From: Caldithrix sp.
Lineage (GTDB): Bacteria > KSB1 > UBA2214 > DYKH01
DNA length: 13,195 bases
Assembly: GCA_020722685.1 (NCBI GenBank)
Contig: DYKH01000140.1
Location: 1-13,195, forward strand
Direction: 5' to 3'
Both the position numbers and the translations under genes were made by a program. Position 1 is the stretch's first letter. Each line of letters opens with the position of its first letter. The notes below the pieces were generated by a model. The model made no database searches. It saw only the letters and a list, made by a program, of their open reading frames with translations, and was not told where the DNA came from. Below are positions 5,812 to 13,107 of the stretch, in pieces.

Positions 5812-6920
5812 GTGAGTCTTGTATTCCGCAGCGATGGTTGGTGATTATTCTGACTCACAATGAACCCATTTCCTTGATCCAGGACTGTCTGCGGTCGGTC
5901 CGTAAAGCAGCCGATTTTTTTATAGCTCAACACCCAACCTGCACGGTCCATATACACGTCGTAGATGATAGTGGGCCACAGTTACAGCACGTGCTACAGG
6001 AACTAGCTGACAGTCTGGGCATAGAGTTGGTGCATTTTGCTGGAACAATTTCGCAGAAGCGGAATGCGGGTTGCAGGAACTCGAGTGCAGATGTCGTTGT
6101 GTTCACTGATGCCGATTGTCATGTAGAGCAAGAGTGGTTGGTCTCTCATGCATCTGTATATGCAAGGCACCCTACTGCACCGGGTGTTGCTGGCGTCACT
6201 GTGCACCAGACAGACATCTCTCCGGCTTACGCTGCGGCACATCGCGCCGGTTTTCTAGTGGGCTTCCAATTCCCGGAGATGACGCCAATCACTCTCTGGG
6301 CCCCGTGCTCTAATTTGTCAATTCAAATGGAGGTATTTAGAAAGGTGAGCGGGTTTGATGAGGCATTCGCCTTCGCTGCTGAGGATGTGGACCTTGGCCT
6401 CAGAGTATGCTCCGTGTCTGGCCAGCGCATCGTATGTGAGGCATCTGCAGTCGTGCACCACGCTCCAGAGCCATTTATGCATGGCATATACTGGCGGGCC
6501 CGGGTATGGGGCCTAGGAGAAGCCTTGTTACTAACCCGGCATGTGCACCACCTGGTCCCGAGTCCACCGAAAACTGTGTTACTTGTTCTGCTTTCTCTGG
6601 GCTGGGCTCTAACAAGTCTACTGGCTTATCACAGATTCGCTGCTGTTATCGCCTTTCTTGTCATTTATATATTGGGCGGCCCACTCTTGGAAGCCTGGGA
6701 AACAAAAGATAGTTGGGCTGTTGTCATTAGAGCGCGCCTGCTGCAAATGCTCTTTCAACTGGGTGTATGTGCAGGCTTGCTCAAGGCAGGACGACCAGAT
6801 TTGTTGGGTAAGCAGATGAACTATGGTGAGGGCCAATTTGTCTATGAGTGGCCATCAGCGGTACGCGCCATATGGGAATTCTTTGCTTTCCTTCTTTTCG
6901 CAGGGGTGATGAGTTGGTGA
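5808..6920 (+). CDS. Family-2 glycosyltransferase with C-terminal membrane segments
   Basis: A 370-aa GT-A fold protein. LVIILTHNEP is at 11-20 and VVDDSG at 51-56. QKRNAGCRNSSADVVVFTDADC (83-104) includes the DXD D101-A-D103. The acceptor-side motif APCSNLSIQMEVFRKVSGFDE (165-185) is followed by the acidic pair E192-D193 (AEDVDLGLR). Hydrophobic helices are at about 246-264, 267-291 and 350-368, with an amphipathic stretch at 310-325. It is most like the gene after it (shared KRN.G, APC.N.SI..EVF) and the MftF-like gene at 3795. It starts with ATG overlapping the previous stop as ATGA and ends overlapping the next gene's GTG as GTGA. Probably an inner-membrane transferase adding one sugar of the chain. 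Confidence 0.87.
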   Translation: MSESCIPQRWLVIILTHNEPISLIQDCLRSVRKAADFFIAQHPTCTVHIHVVDDSGPQLQHVLQELADSLGIELVHFAGTISQKRNAGCRNSSADVVVFTDADCHVEQEWLVSHASVYARHPTAPGVAGVTVHQTDISPAYAAAHRAGFLVGFQFPEMTPITLWAPCSNLSIQMEVFRKVSGFDEAFAFAAEDVDLGLRVCSVSGQRIVCEASAVVHHAPEPFMHGIYWRARVWGLGEALLLTRHVHHLVPSPPKTVLLVLLSLGWALTSLLAYHRFAAVIAFLVIYILGGPLLEAWETKDSWAVVIRARLLQMLFQLGVCAGLLKAGRPDLLGKQMNYGEGQFVYEWPSAVRAIWEFFAFLLFAGVMSW

Positions 6921-8098
6921 ATGAATCTTCATCCTCTAAGCGGGAAATCTTGCGTATCTGTACAGTTACGCCGTGCCATAGTAGGCCTGATCTAGTGGGT
7001 AGGTTACTTTTATCTTTGAAACAAGTTGCAGAGGAAGACTTGGGACCGAACAGTGCCGTGGACATCATCATTGTTGATAGTACGCCTGAGGAATCACCAG
7101 CGGCAGAGCAGATTCGTGCTTGTTGTGAAGAGGTTGGCGCCTACTATGTCAGTGGGCCGGTAAGTGTGCGGGCAAAGCGGAATCTTGGCGCGCGTTTGGG
7201 CCGTTCGCGAGGGGCTGACATAGTCTTGTTCATAGACTCCGATTGTCAGGCCCAACCGGGGCTATTTCGCGAGCATCTGGCTGCTTATGAAAAGGATCGG
7301 TCACCTTTCACGCGGAGGCCCGTTGGTGCAGCGGCTGGAGTCACCAGATTCGTTGGGCCTGAATCGTCTGCCTTCCGTGCCATAGCTCAAACGCCTTCTT
7401 TGGATCCATTCTTTTTTGCTGAGCGTATGCCTGAAGTACCTTTTGCACCATGCACAAACTTTTCAATCCGGTTGGAGGTATTTGAACTTGTGGGAGGGTT
7501 TGTTGAGACCTGGGACTATCGTCTTGGCGGAGATGATACAGAATTGGGTCGTCGTATCAATAACGCTGGCTATGCCATCCTGTCACGACCTCAAGCCATC
7601 GTCTTCCATGACAAAAGCACATGGAACAGTTGGTTGGGCGTGTTTGAACGCGTATGGCGTTGGGGCAGGATGGACATTAACGTCCGACGCTCCGAGCCTG
7701 CAGCGAACCGACAATGGATTGCACCCCAACCTTTGATAGTGGCTTTGTTATTTTGTCCGTTGGCGATCGTATGGGGGCCAATCCCTTGCCTTATGCTTAT
7801 CTTTTCTGCTCTGGTTTTGGTCCCGATCATAACTGCAATACTACAAGAATCAGATCAAGCACCACTAGTTGATCGAATTGCGGGGGAATTTCTTGTGCTT
7901 ATCTTCAAACTGGGCGCGCTGTACGAGTCGTTAAAAACCGGACAATTATTACTATATTGTCAAGAAATCGTTACACACCCTATGCAGATCGGCACCTCAT
8001 GGAATGCGCGTCGGCGAGCTGCATGGGCAAGCATCTTAATGTTACTGACTTGGCTGGTGTTGACCTTAGTGATATTGAACTTGGCTCGGCTGCTGTAG
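6917..8098 (+). CDS. Family-2 glycosyltransferase with C-terminal membrane segments
   Basis: A 393-aa GT-A fold enzyme. ICTVTPCHSRPDLVGRLL (14-31) is the N-terminal strand and helix, and VDIIIVDSTPE is at 48-58. KRNLGAR is at 87-93, and the DXD is D107-S-D109 (FIDSDC). The motif APCTNFSIRLEVFELVGGF (177-194) is followed by GGDDTELGRR (204-213), where DDTE replaces the usual EDxD. W/R-rich FERVWRWGRMD (about 233-243) precedes hydrophobic segments at about 252-290 and 370-391. I chose the GTG at 6917 because it overlaps the previous stop (GTGA) with AGGGGTGA 7 nt upstream. A longer frame from GTG 6848 would overlap the neighbour by 73 nt. It is a paralogue of the preceding gene. Confidence 0.86.
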   Translation: MNESSSSKREILRICTVTPCHSRPDLVGRLLLSLKQVAEEDLGPNSAVDIIIVDSTPEESPAAEQIRACCEEVGAYYVSGPVSVRAKRNLGARLGRSRGADIVLFIDSDCQAQPGLFREHLAAYEKDRSPFTRRPVGAAAGVTRFVGPESSAFRAIAQTPSLDPFFFAERMPEVPFAPCTNFSIRLEVFELVGGFVETWDYRLGGDDTELGRRINNAGYAILSRPQAIVFHDKSTWNSWLGVFERVWRWGRMDINVRRSEPAANRQWIAPQPLIVALLFCPLAIVWGPIPCLMLIFSALVLVPIITAILQESDQAPLVDRIAGEFLVLIFKLGALYESLKTGQLLLYCQEIVTHPMQIGTSWNARRRAAWASILMLLTWLVLTLVILNLARLL

Positions 8099-8111
8099 GA
8101 AAGGTTGAGAG

Positions 8112-9119
8112 ATGACGGAAGCTTTTTGGACAACCATTGCACAAGTATCGGCCACATTTGCCGGCCTCGTCTTTGTGGGATTCTCAATCTATCTGGGCAA
8201 CGTTCGCGAGGCTACAGCCGAGGTAAAGCGAGGATTGCCGGAATCCGAGGAGGCTTTTGGCAGCTTGATATACATTGTCGTCTACTCCAACCTTCTTTTT
8301 TACTGGCTCCCTTTGCTGCTATCACTGACAAGCCTTACTGAACGAACATATCCAGCACAAGTAACCACTGCAAAAGTCGTGTTTATTAGATTCTTGCTTT
8401 TGTTCTTGTTATTGTCCGGCTTCGCCCACCAGCTAAAGCCAGTTAGACAACAATGGCAAAGGATTCGGAACGCTGCGCGAATCTCACTCAAGAAGGAACA
8501 GCTTGCTTCTCTTAGCGGCATGCTGGCACAACAAAAAAAGGCGGAAGGGCTTCGGAAGGTAAGGTGGCAACGGCGACTGATATGGTGGCGAATGCTAACA
8601 GGCCAATGGCTTACGGCTGGTAACCATCTTCTAATACTTGGGTTATACCTTTTCTACCTTTTCGGGGGCATGGAGAGATGGCTGCAAGTATGGGCAGTAA
8701 TTAATCTTGGCATGGGCGTGACTCTAAGTTTGATTGACTTAGCGTTGTTCCAACCTGAGAATGTGTTCTTTGCGAATCTTTCCCGGCTGGTAGAACTGCT
8801 TGAATCCCAAGCACGCGAGATATGTGACTTGATGGAAATCTTGTCGAAGCAATTCGAAAAAATGCGTCCATCATTGTCGTCTTTGAACCCGGAAACTTAT
8901 ACCGACCTGGATGGGAGGTATAAGGTCTTGCGAAGCCAGATACCAGAAAGCGGAGTCTCTCTGCCCCTAGTACAGGAATTCAGGGAGTTGGGACCTATTG
9001 TCTCCTTGGCAGAGATAAGGGGGTATAGTCAAGGTCTATCTTTGTTGCATGGAGGAGTCAAGGACTTTATGGAGAGACTCAAGCGGGCTGAGGAGCTTCT
9101 AGCGAGACAGCCAGGATAA
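8112..9119 (+). CDS. Unrecognised multi-pass membrane protein with a cytoplasmic helical tail
   Basis: A 335-aa protein I cannot assign to a named family. It begins MTEAFWTTIAQVSATFAGLV. Five hydrophobic helices are visible at about 8-28, 50-71, 88-104, 167-186 and 191-213. A long basic, helix-prone loop (about 105-160, rich in R, K and Q) lies between helices 3 and 4. The C-terminal 120 residues are soluble and helical (ANLSRLVELLESQAREICDL...), probably partly coiled-coil. No catalytic motif, signal peptide or transporter signature is seen. It has AGGAAAGG (8099-8106) ahead of its ATG and sits mid-operon between the GT2 genes and the methyltransferase. A scaffold or regulator of the membrane glycosyltransferases is possible but unproven. 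Its codon use looks A/T-richer and may differ from its neighbours; I did not measure it. Confidence 0.7.
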   Translation: MTEAFWTTIAQVSATFAGLVFVGFSIYLGNVREATAEVKRGLPESEEAFGSLIYIVVYSNLLFYWLPLLLSLTSLTERTYPAQVTTAKVVFIRFLLLFLLLSGFAHQLKPVRQQWQRIRNAARISLKKEQLASLSGMLAQQKKAEGLRKVRWQRRLIWWRMLTGQWLTAGNHLLILGLYLFYLFGGMERWLQVWAVINLGMGVTLSLIDLALFQPENVFFANLSRLVELLESQAREICDLMEILSKQFEKMRPSLSSLNPETYTDLDGRYKVLRSQIPESGVSLPLVQEFRELGPIVSLAEIRGYSQGLSLLHGGVKDFMERLKRAEELLARQPG

Positions 9120-9169
9120 TCTTTACACAAAATGAGTACCCGCAATTCGCTCTGGGAGGTAGTTCTGTG

Positions 9170-9808
9170 ATGATCAACTTGGATGCTGATATTATTCGGG
9201 CTTTTCACGAGCTATACTACGCTCGGAAGGAGCAGACGCGGGGCAATACTCGCTGGCTGGGTGTGCCCGTCCAGAAGTGTCCTCTTGACCTCTGGATCTA
9301 TCAGGAGATCATATATGAAACCAGACCTGATTTGATCATTGAATGTGGCACGGCTAACGGAGGAAGTGCCTTGTACTTGGCTTCGATCTACGAATTGCTT
9401 GGCACTGGACACGTTGTGACAATTGATATCACCCCCCACAAAGTCCGCCCACAACACCCTCGGATCACGTACCTGACAGGCTCATCGATCTCACCTGAAG
9501 TTGTCAAGCAGGTAAAACAATTAGCGGTTAAGGCCAAAAGGATCATGGTGATTCTGGACTCAGACCACCACAAGGATCACGTGTTGCGTGAGCTAAGGAC
9601 CTATAGCCCGTTGGTGACACCTGGATGTTATCTGATTGTCGAGGATACGAACTTGAATGGCCATCCAGTAGTCCCAGATTTCGGGCCAGGGCCATGGGAA
9701 GCTGTCGAGGAATTCTTGCGCCAGAATCATGATTTTGAAATTGACCAGAGCCGTGAGAAGTTTATGGTTACCGCCAATAAAAATGGTTATCTTAGACGGA
9801 TCAGGTAA
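9170..9808 (+). CDS. CmcI / rhamnosyl O-methyltransferase-family SAM methyltransferase
   Basis: A 212-aa Rossmann-fold protein of the family annotated as cephalosporin hydroxylase/rhamnosyl O-methyltransferase (CmcI type). WLGVPVQKCPLDLWIYQEII (29-48) is the family N-terminus. IIECGTANGGSALYLAS (56-72) is SAM-binding motif I, and VTIDI is at 83-87. VILDSDHHKDHVLRELR (127-143) and LIVEDTNLNG (155-164) carry the acidic metal-coordinating residues. FGPGPWEAVEEFL follows, as usual in the family. Despite the hydroxylase label, characterised members methylate sugar or antibiotic hydroxyls with Mg2+, so O-methylation of a sugar placed by the neighbouring glycosyltransferases is the natural inference. 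The length is near the family norm. GGAGG (9155-9159) suits ATG 9170 or GTG 9167, a one-codon ambiguity. The preceding gap is about 50 nt. Confidence 0.86.
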   Translation: MINLDADIIRAFHELYYARKEQTRGNTRWLGVPVQKCPLDLWIYQEIIYETRPDLIIECGTANGGSALYLASIYELLGTGHVVTIDITPHKVRPQHPRITYLTGSSISPEVVKQVKQLAVKAKRIMVILDSDHHKDHVLRELRTYSPLVTPGCYLIVEDTNLNGHPVVPDFGPGPWEAVEEFLRQNHDFEIDQSREKFMVTANKNGYLRRIR

Positions 9809-9941
9809 AAGCACTATCGGAACCATACACGACACCAAAGGCCGTTGGACCTATGCGACAGTGGTAAAAGAAGCAGAATGGTTGGCATCCGAGGAGGTGT
9901 CTCATGGATACTTCAATCTGCCAAGCAACTCGTTATTTTGA
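9783..9941 (+). other. Short overlapping ORF with a P-loop-like DGSGKST start; possible kinase remnant
   Basis: A 52-codon frame from the ATG at 9783 begins MVILDGSGKSTIGT. This closely resembles the P-loop that opens thymidylate-kinase-like enzymes (DGSGKST). It overlaps the end of the methyltransferase gene and runs through the 95-nt intergenic gap into the next gene, ending at 9941. Nothing after residue 14 looks like a kinase, and there is no clear Shine-Dalgarno before the ATG. It may be the surviving 5' end of a deleted kinase gene or a coincidence. I do not claim a translated product. Confidence 0.25.
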
Positions 9942-10968
9942 AAATCTCACCCTGTCAATCCACCAGAACGTGCCGATGGTTAGGCCCTTGACGGCTTCCT
10001 TTGCTATCACTACTCGATGCAACTCAAAATGCAACTATTGTAAGATATGGGAACTTGAGCCATATGATACCCCCATATCCGATCTGAAGCGGGCGGTTGA
10101 TGAATTGAGGGATTTGGGCGTCTGCCTTGTTAACCTATCTGGCGGAGAACCGTTCTTGCACAATGATTTGCCGGAACTTATTGCCCATGTACGCTCACAA
10201 GGTCTAGTTGTTTCCCTAACCACCAACGGATCGTTGCTAAAATCGGAGCGTCTGTGGTCTGTTCTCGAAGCTGGCTTGGATGCACTCGGCCTATCCCTGG
10301 ATACGATTGATCCAAATACCTACGCAACAATCCGTGGCATCCCACTGAAACCCATTCTAGACGGGCTTGATCGCCTCTTGCAGGCAAGAGCCAAGTTCCC
10401 AGGATTGGCGGTTTCAGTAAATTGCGTCATATCTAAAGCGAATATCGAGCAAGTCGTGCCTCTGGTTGAGTACTGCAACCGCCGGGGCATCGCTGTGGGT
10501 TTTCAACCTTTGCATCTCACGTATGCCAGTGGCCACGAGCCTGCGTCTCTAGTGTTCAACGAGCGGGATTTACCGCGCTTGCGCACTCTGATTGAGCAGT
10601 TGCTCAATATGCAGCAAAGGGGCTACCTAATCAATAGCGATCCCGCCTATCTGAAAGGGTTTCCTGACTTCCTGATTTACCGGCGGCTTCCTAAGGGATT
10701 CACCTGCAGCGCCGGCTTTACAACAATCTCCATAGATCATGCGCTCAACGTCCGAAGTTGTTGGCCAATGGATCCTGTTGGCAATCTTTATACGCAGCGG
10801 CTAGCAGAGATATGGTACTCTGAAGGGTATAGAAAACGCCGGGCCATGATGTTGAGATTAGAGTGTCCCAAATGTTGGCAACGTTGCCACATAGAACGCG
10901 GCTCCGAGCAATGGCTGCAGGGGTTCCTGGACTGGATTGCAATCAAGCGAGGTTCGCTATGCAAATAA
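9904..10968 (+). CDS. Radical SAM enzyme with a C-terminal five-cysteine SPASM/twitch-like domain (second of two)
   Basis: A 354-aa paralogue of the radical SAM gene near the start of the operon. The 4Fe-4S ligands are C39, C43 and C46 (CNSKCNYC), and the SAM-binding SGGEP is at 79-83. SLTTNGSLL (104-112) and LSLDTIDPNTY (130-140) are core TIM-barrel strands. The C-terminal cysteines C268, C286, C321, C324 and C328 have exactly the spacing of the first enzyme (17-34-2-3), around SCWPMDPVGNL and CPKCWQRCH. The start is fixed by GAGGAGG (9891-9897) 6 nt ahead of the ATG. The gene's last bases overlap the UbiA-family gene by 10 nt, suggesting coupled expression and possibly consecutive steps. 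Substrate unknown. Homology to PqqE/MftC-type enzymes indicates auxiliary iron-sulfur clusters but does not require a peptide substrate. Confidence 0.88.
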   Translation: MDTSICQATRYFENLTLSIHQNVPMVRPLTASFAITTRCNSKCNYCKIWELEPYDTPISDLKRAVDELRDLGVCLVNLSGGEPFLHNDLPELIAHVRSQGLVVSLTTNGSLLKSERLWSVLEAGLDALGLSLDTIDPNTYATIRGIPLKPILDGLDRLLQARAKFPGLAVSVNCVISKANIEQVVPLVEYCNRRGIAVGFQPLHLTYASGHEPASLVFNERDLPRLRTLIEQLLNMQQRGYLINSDPAYLKGFPDFLIYRRLPKGFTCSAGFTTISIDHALNVRSCWPMDPVGNLYTQRLAEIWYSEGYRKRRAMMLRLECPKCWQRCHIERGSEQWLQGFLDWIAIKRGSLCK

Positions 10969-11903
10969 TGAAAGCGCCACCAAGCCAGGCTGTCGCCTTT
11001 ACTACTGGGCTGCGCAAGTTGATGCGACACTTCCCTTATACTGAAATGTTGGCGCTGTTTTTGCCCATCTATGCCCATTTATACACCCACGGCCATATTG
11101 CTTCGCCCGGCGTATTTTTGCTCATGATACCGTTCATTTTTGCGGACGCGGCCGGCTTTGTTTATAATAACATGACCGATACTAAAGACGATCCCTATAG
11201 CAAAGCCAATCCGCTCGTAAGGGGTGAAGTCAGCCAAGCCCAAGCACGGGCGGTGCTTGGCGTTTCCCTAGCCCTTTCCATCATTTCCTTCCTGCTGTTG
11301 TACAAAACAAACGTGGCTCGGTTGGTTTACTTCGTGTATCTGTTTCTCTGCCTAGCCTACAGCGGTTTCGGCGTGCGGTTCAAAGAGATGTTGGTAGCTC
11401 CTCTGGTTGCCGCATTTATCGTCTGGGTCGGTGGTCCTGCTATTCTGCTGATTGAGTTCAAGAGATTTGACGCAGTCACTTTTTATCTGGTATTGGGTTC
11501 GTGGCTCGTTTTCATCGGCCGAGAGGTACTACATACCATCACTGATTACGAGACGGACATGCATTCAGGATATCGCACCTTCGCTGTCCAAGTGGGTTTG
11601 CGCATCTCTGGGTGGGTCCAAAACATAGCCTTCATTGCCGGCACGATGCTGCTAATAGGCAGCCTTTACGCTTACTTTGGTGGCCGGTCCATCAACGCTA
11701 TGGGTGTTCTTCTGTTCATAATTATGGGTCTAGCAGTGGCCGTACACTTCGCGGCTAGTCTAAGCAAGCGGCCACTTGCCTCACGTGCGGCCTACTTGCT
11801 GATCCGGGTTTTCTACGTCATGTACGCGGCAGTCATCCTGCAACTCGCCCCCTTGATAGTGCTCATGTTTGCTTGGGTCTTCTGCACTAGCAAACGGAGC
11901 TGA
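10959..11903 (+). CDS. UbiA-family membrane prenyltransferase
   Basis: A 314-aa integral membrane protein with about eight or nine helices. UbiA enzymes move a prenyl chain from its diphosphate onto an aromatic, sugar-phosphate or glycerol acceptor. The first Asp-rich motif is at 70-78 (NNMTDTKDD; consensus NDxxDxxxD, with N71 in place of D), followed by NPLVRG (84-89). The second is D196...D200 with GYRT (204-207; consensus DxxxD..G..T). Both diphosphate/Mg2+-binding sites are therefore present. The ATG at 10959 follows CGAGG (10948-10952) and overlaps the radical SAM stop. ATG 10968 is a later alternative, and the longer frame from 10863 lies inside the neighbour. This is the gene most likely to attach the lipid anchor. 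Menaquinone, heme O, archaeal-lipid-like or prenyl-phospho-sugar chemistry cannot be separated by eye. Confidence 0.85.
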   Translation: MQIMKAPPSQAVAFTTGLRKLMRHFPYTEMLALFLPIYAHLYTHGHIASPGVFLLMIPFIFADAAGFVYNNMTDTKDDPYSKANPLVRGEVSQAQARAVLGVSLALSIISFLLLYKTNVARLVYFVYLFLCLAYSGFGVRFKEMLVAPLVAAFIVWVGGPAILLIEFKRFDAVTFYLVLGSWLVFIGREVLHTITDYETDMHSGYRTFAVQVGLRISGWVQNIAFIAGTMLLIGSLYAYFGGRSINAMGVLLFIIMGLAVAVHFAASLSKRPLASRAAYLLIRVFYVMYAAVILQLAPLIVLMFAWVFCTSKRS

Positions 11904-11905
11904 AC

Positions 11906-13045
11906 ATGAGGCTGCTTTATATTGTTAATGTTTTCCCTCGCATAACGGAGACGTTTGTACTGCACCAGATAACTTACCTCATAGACCAGGGAAATGAGGT
12001 ATCTATCCTTTCTTATCTTAGGCCAGAAGACCTGGACCCGCCAGACTATCTAATTCACGAAGATGTTCACCGATATAGTCTATTGGAGCGAGTTCACTAC
12101 TTCCGCGATGCGATCGGCTCGATCGATAATCTCTACCATTTCAGGCTTGGATCGGGTCTGGTAGATTTCCTCAATCATACAGACCTGATCGTTGCCCACT
12201 TTGCCAATACACCTACCCAGATTGCCGAAAGGTTGTCGGCCTATTCAGGGGTGCCTTACATCTTCGTAGCACATGCCAGAGATATCTTTGTTAACCCGGA
12301 CATCGAGAGGCTCCGTGAGCGGGTTGAACGATCGGCCAAGACAATAGTGCCTACAGAATTTAACAGGCGCTATCTGCTCGAACTGCTCGGTAACTCCTAT
12401 GCAGCCAAAATTCGGGTCATTCGCTATGGCATAGATTTGGAGCGCTTTTCCCGTGAGCCAAAACGCCGACAACCCAAAGAGCTAATAGTTGTGCTTAGCA
12501 TAGGGCGTTTGGTGGAGAAAAAAGGCATTGGCGACGCAATCAGAGCTTTCGCTCTTGTACAGTCCCAGCATCCACACGCTATACTGCGCATCATGGGAGA
12601 TGGCCCATTAAAGAGCAAAATTGTCCAGCTGATAAATGAATTAGGATTGCAAACCAGAGTACAGTTAATTGGTTATGGTAGTCATCTAGCAGTAAAGGAA
12701 GAATTGCAGAACGCCGATATCTTTATTCTGCCCTCCCGTACTGCCCAGGACGGCGACCGAGAAGGACTGCCGGTAGCGATCCTTGAGGCATCGGCTATGT
12801 CTTTACCGGTGATCTCCACCTTGCATACCGGAATACCAGAAGGCGTCATCCAGGGCAAAACTGGATTCCTCGTAAGAGAGGGAGATATTACTGCGCTGGC
12901 ACACAGGTTAGATCTTCTTTTGCGGGATGAGAAGCTGCGCAAGGAGATGGGCACCGCAGGACGCGAACATATTGCAAAGCACTTTGATCTAGAGGTTGAG
13001 ATGGAGAAACTGATAGCGCTCATACAGGATGTGGTCATGCGCTAG
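11906..13045 (+). CDS. Family-4 glycosyltransferase (GT-B fold)
   Basis: A 379-aa retaining glycosyltransferase of the GT4 family. The N-terminal Rossmann half starts LLYIVNVFPRITETFVLHQI (3-22), similar to exopolysaccharide transferases of the WcaL/AmsK type. The interdomain loop SIGRLVEKKGIGDAI is at 198-212, the phosphate-binding IMGDGPLK at 229-236, and VQLIGYGSH at 252-260. The catalytic EX7E is E286...E294 (REGLPVAILEAS), followed by GIPEGV (309-314), which contacts the nucleotide sugar. There is no signal peptide or strong transmembrane helix, so it is probably peripheral at the inner membrane. The start has CGGAG (11895-11899) ahead of it and comes two bases after the previous stop. 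It is the last gene of the operon and is complete. It differs in fold from the four GT2 enzymes, so at least five glycosyl transfers are encoded. Confidence 0.9.
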   Translation: MRLLYIVNVFPRITETFVLHQITYLIDQGNEVSILSYLRPEDLDPPDYLIHEDVHRYSLLERVHYFRDAIGSIDNLYHFRLGSGLVDFLNHTDLIVAHFANTPTQIAERLSAYSGVPYIFVAHARDIFVNPDIERLRERVERSAKTIVPTEFNRRYLLELLGNSYAAKIRVIRYGIDLERFSREPKRRQPKELIVVLSIGRLVEKKGIGDAIRAFALVQSQHPHAILRIMGDGPLKSKIVQLINELGLQTRVQLIGYGSHLAVKEELQNADIFILPSRTAQDGDREGLPVAILEASAMSLPVISTLHTGIPEGVIQGKTGFLVREGDITALAHRLDLLLRDEKLRKEMGTAGREHIAKHFDLEVEMEKLIALIQDVVMR

Positions 13046-13096
13046 TGTGTGTCCATCCGAGATACACTGTCAATGGGCAACTTCGTTTCTTAATGA

Positions 13097-13106
13097 TGAG
13101 CGGGCT
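13097..13106 (-). repeat. 10-nt motif after the right intron 3' end (inverted partner of 1601-1610)
   Basis: TGAGCGGGCT on the plus strand is the reverse complement of AGCCCGCTCA at 1601-1610. It occupies the same place relative to domain VI. Together the two form short perfect inverted repeats at the edges of the gene cluster. Confidence 0.5.
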
Positions 13107-13107
13107 A

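Noticed and set aside
6848..6919. A longer N-terminus for the third membrane-tailed glycosyltransferase
   Set aside because: GTG at 6848 would overlap the upstream gene by 73 nt and add a non-conserved segment; GTG 6917 gives a 4-nt GTGA overlap with a ribosome binding site.
9809..9903. A RiPP precursor peptide gene upstream of the second radical SAM enzyme
   Set aside because: The gap is only 95 nt and no short frame with a ribosome binding site, leader-like sequence or Cys/Gly/Tyr-rich core was found; the only frame there resembles a P-loop start.
13046..13107. Intrinsic terminator after the last operon gene
   Set aside because: A 7-bp imperfect stem (AGTGTGT with ATACACT) follows the stop but has an 11-nt loop and no T-run. 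The strong 13116-13141 hairpin is better explained as intron domain VI and also lacks a proper T-run on the plus strand.
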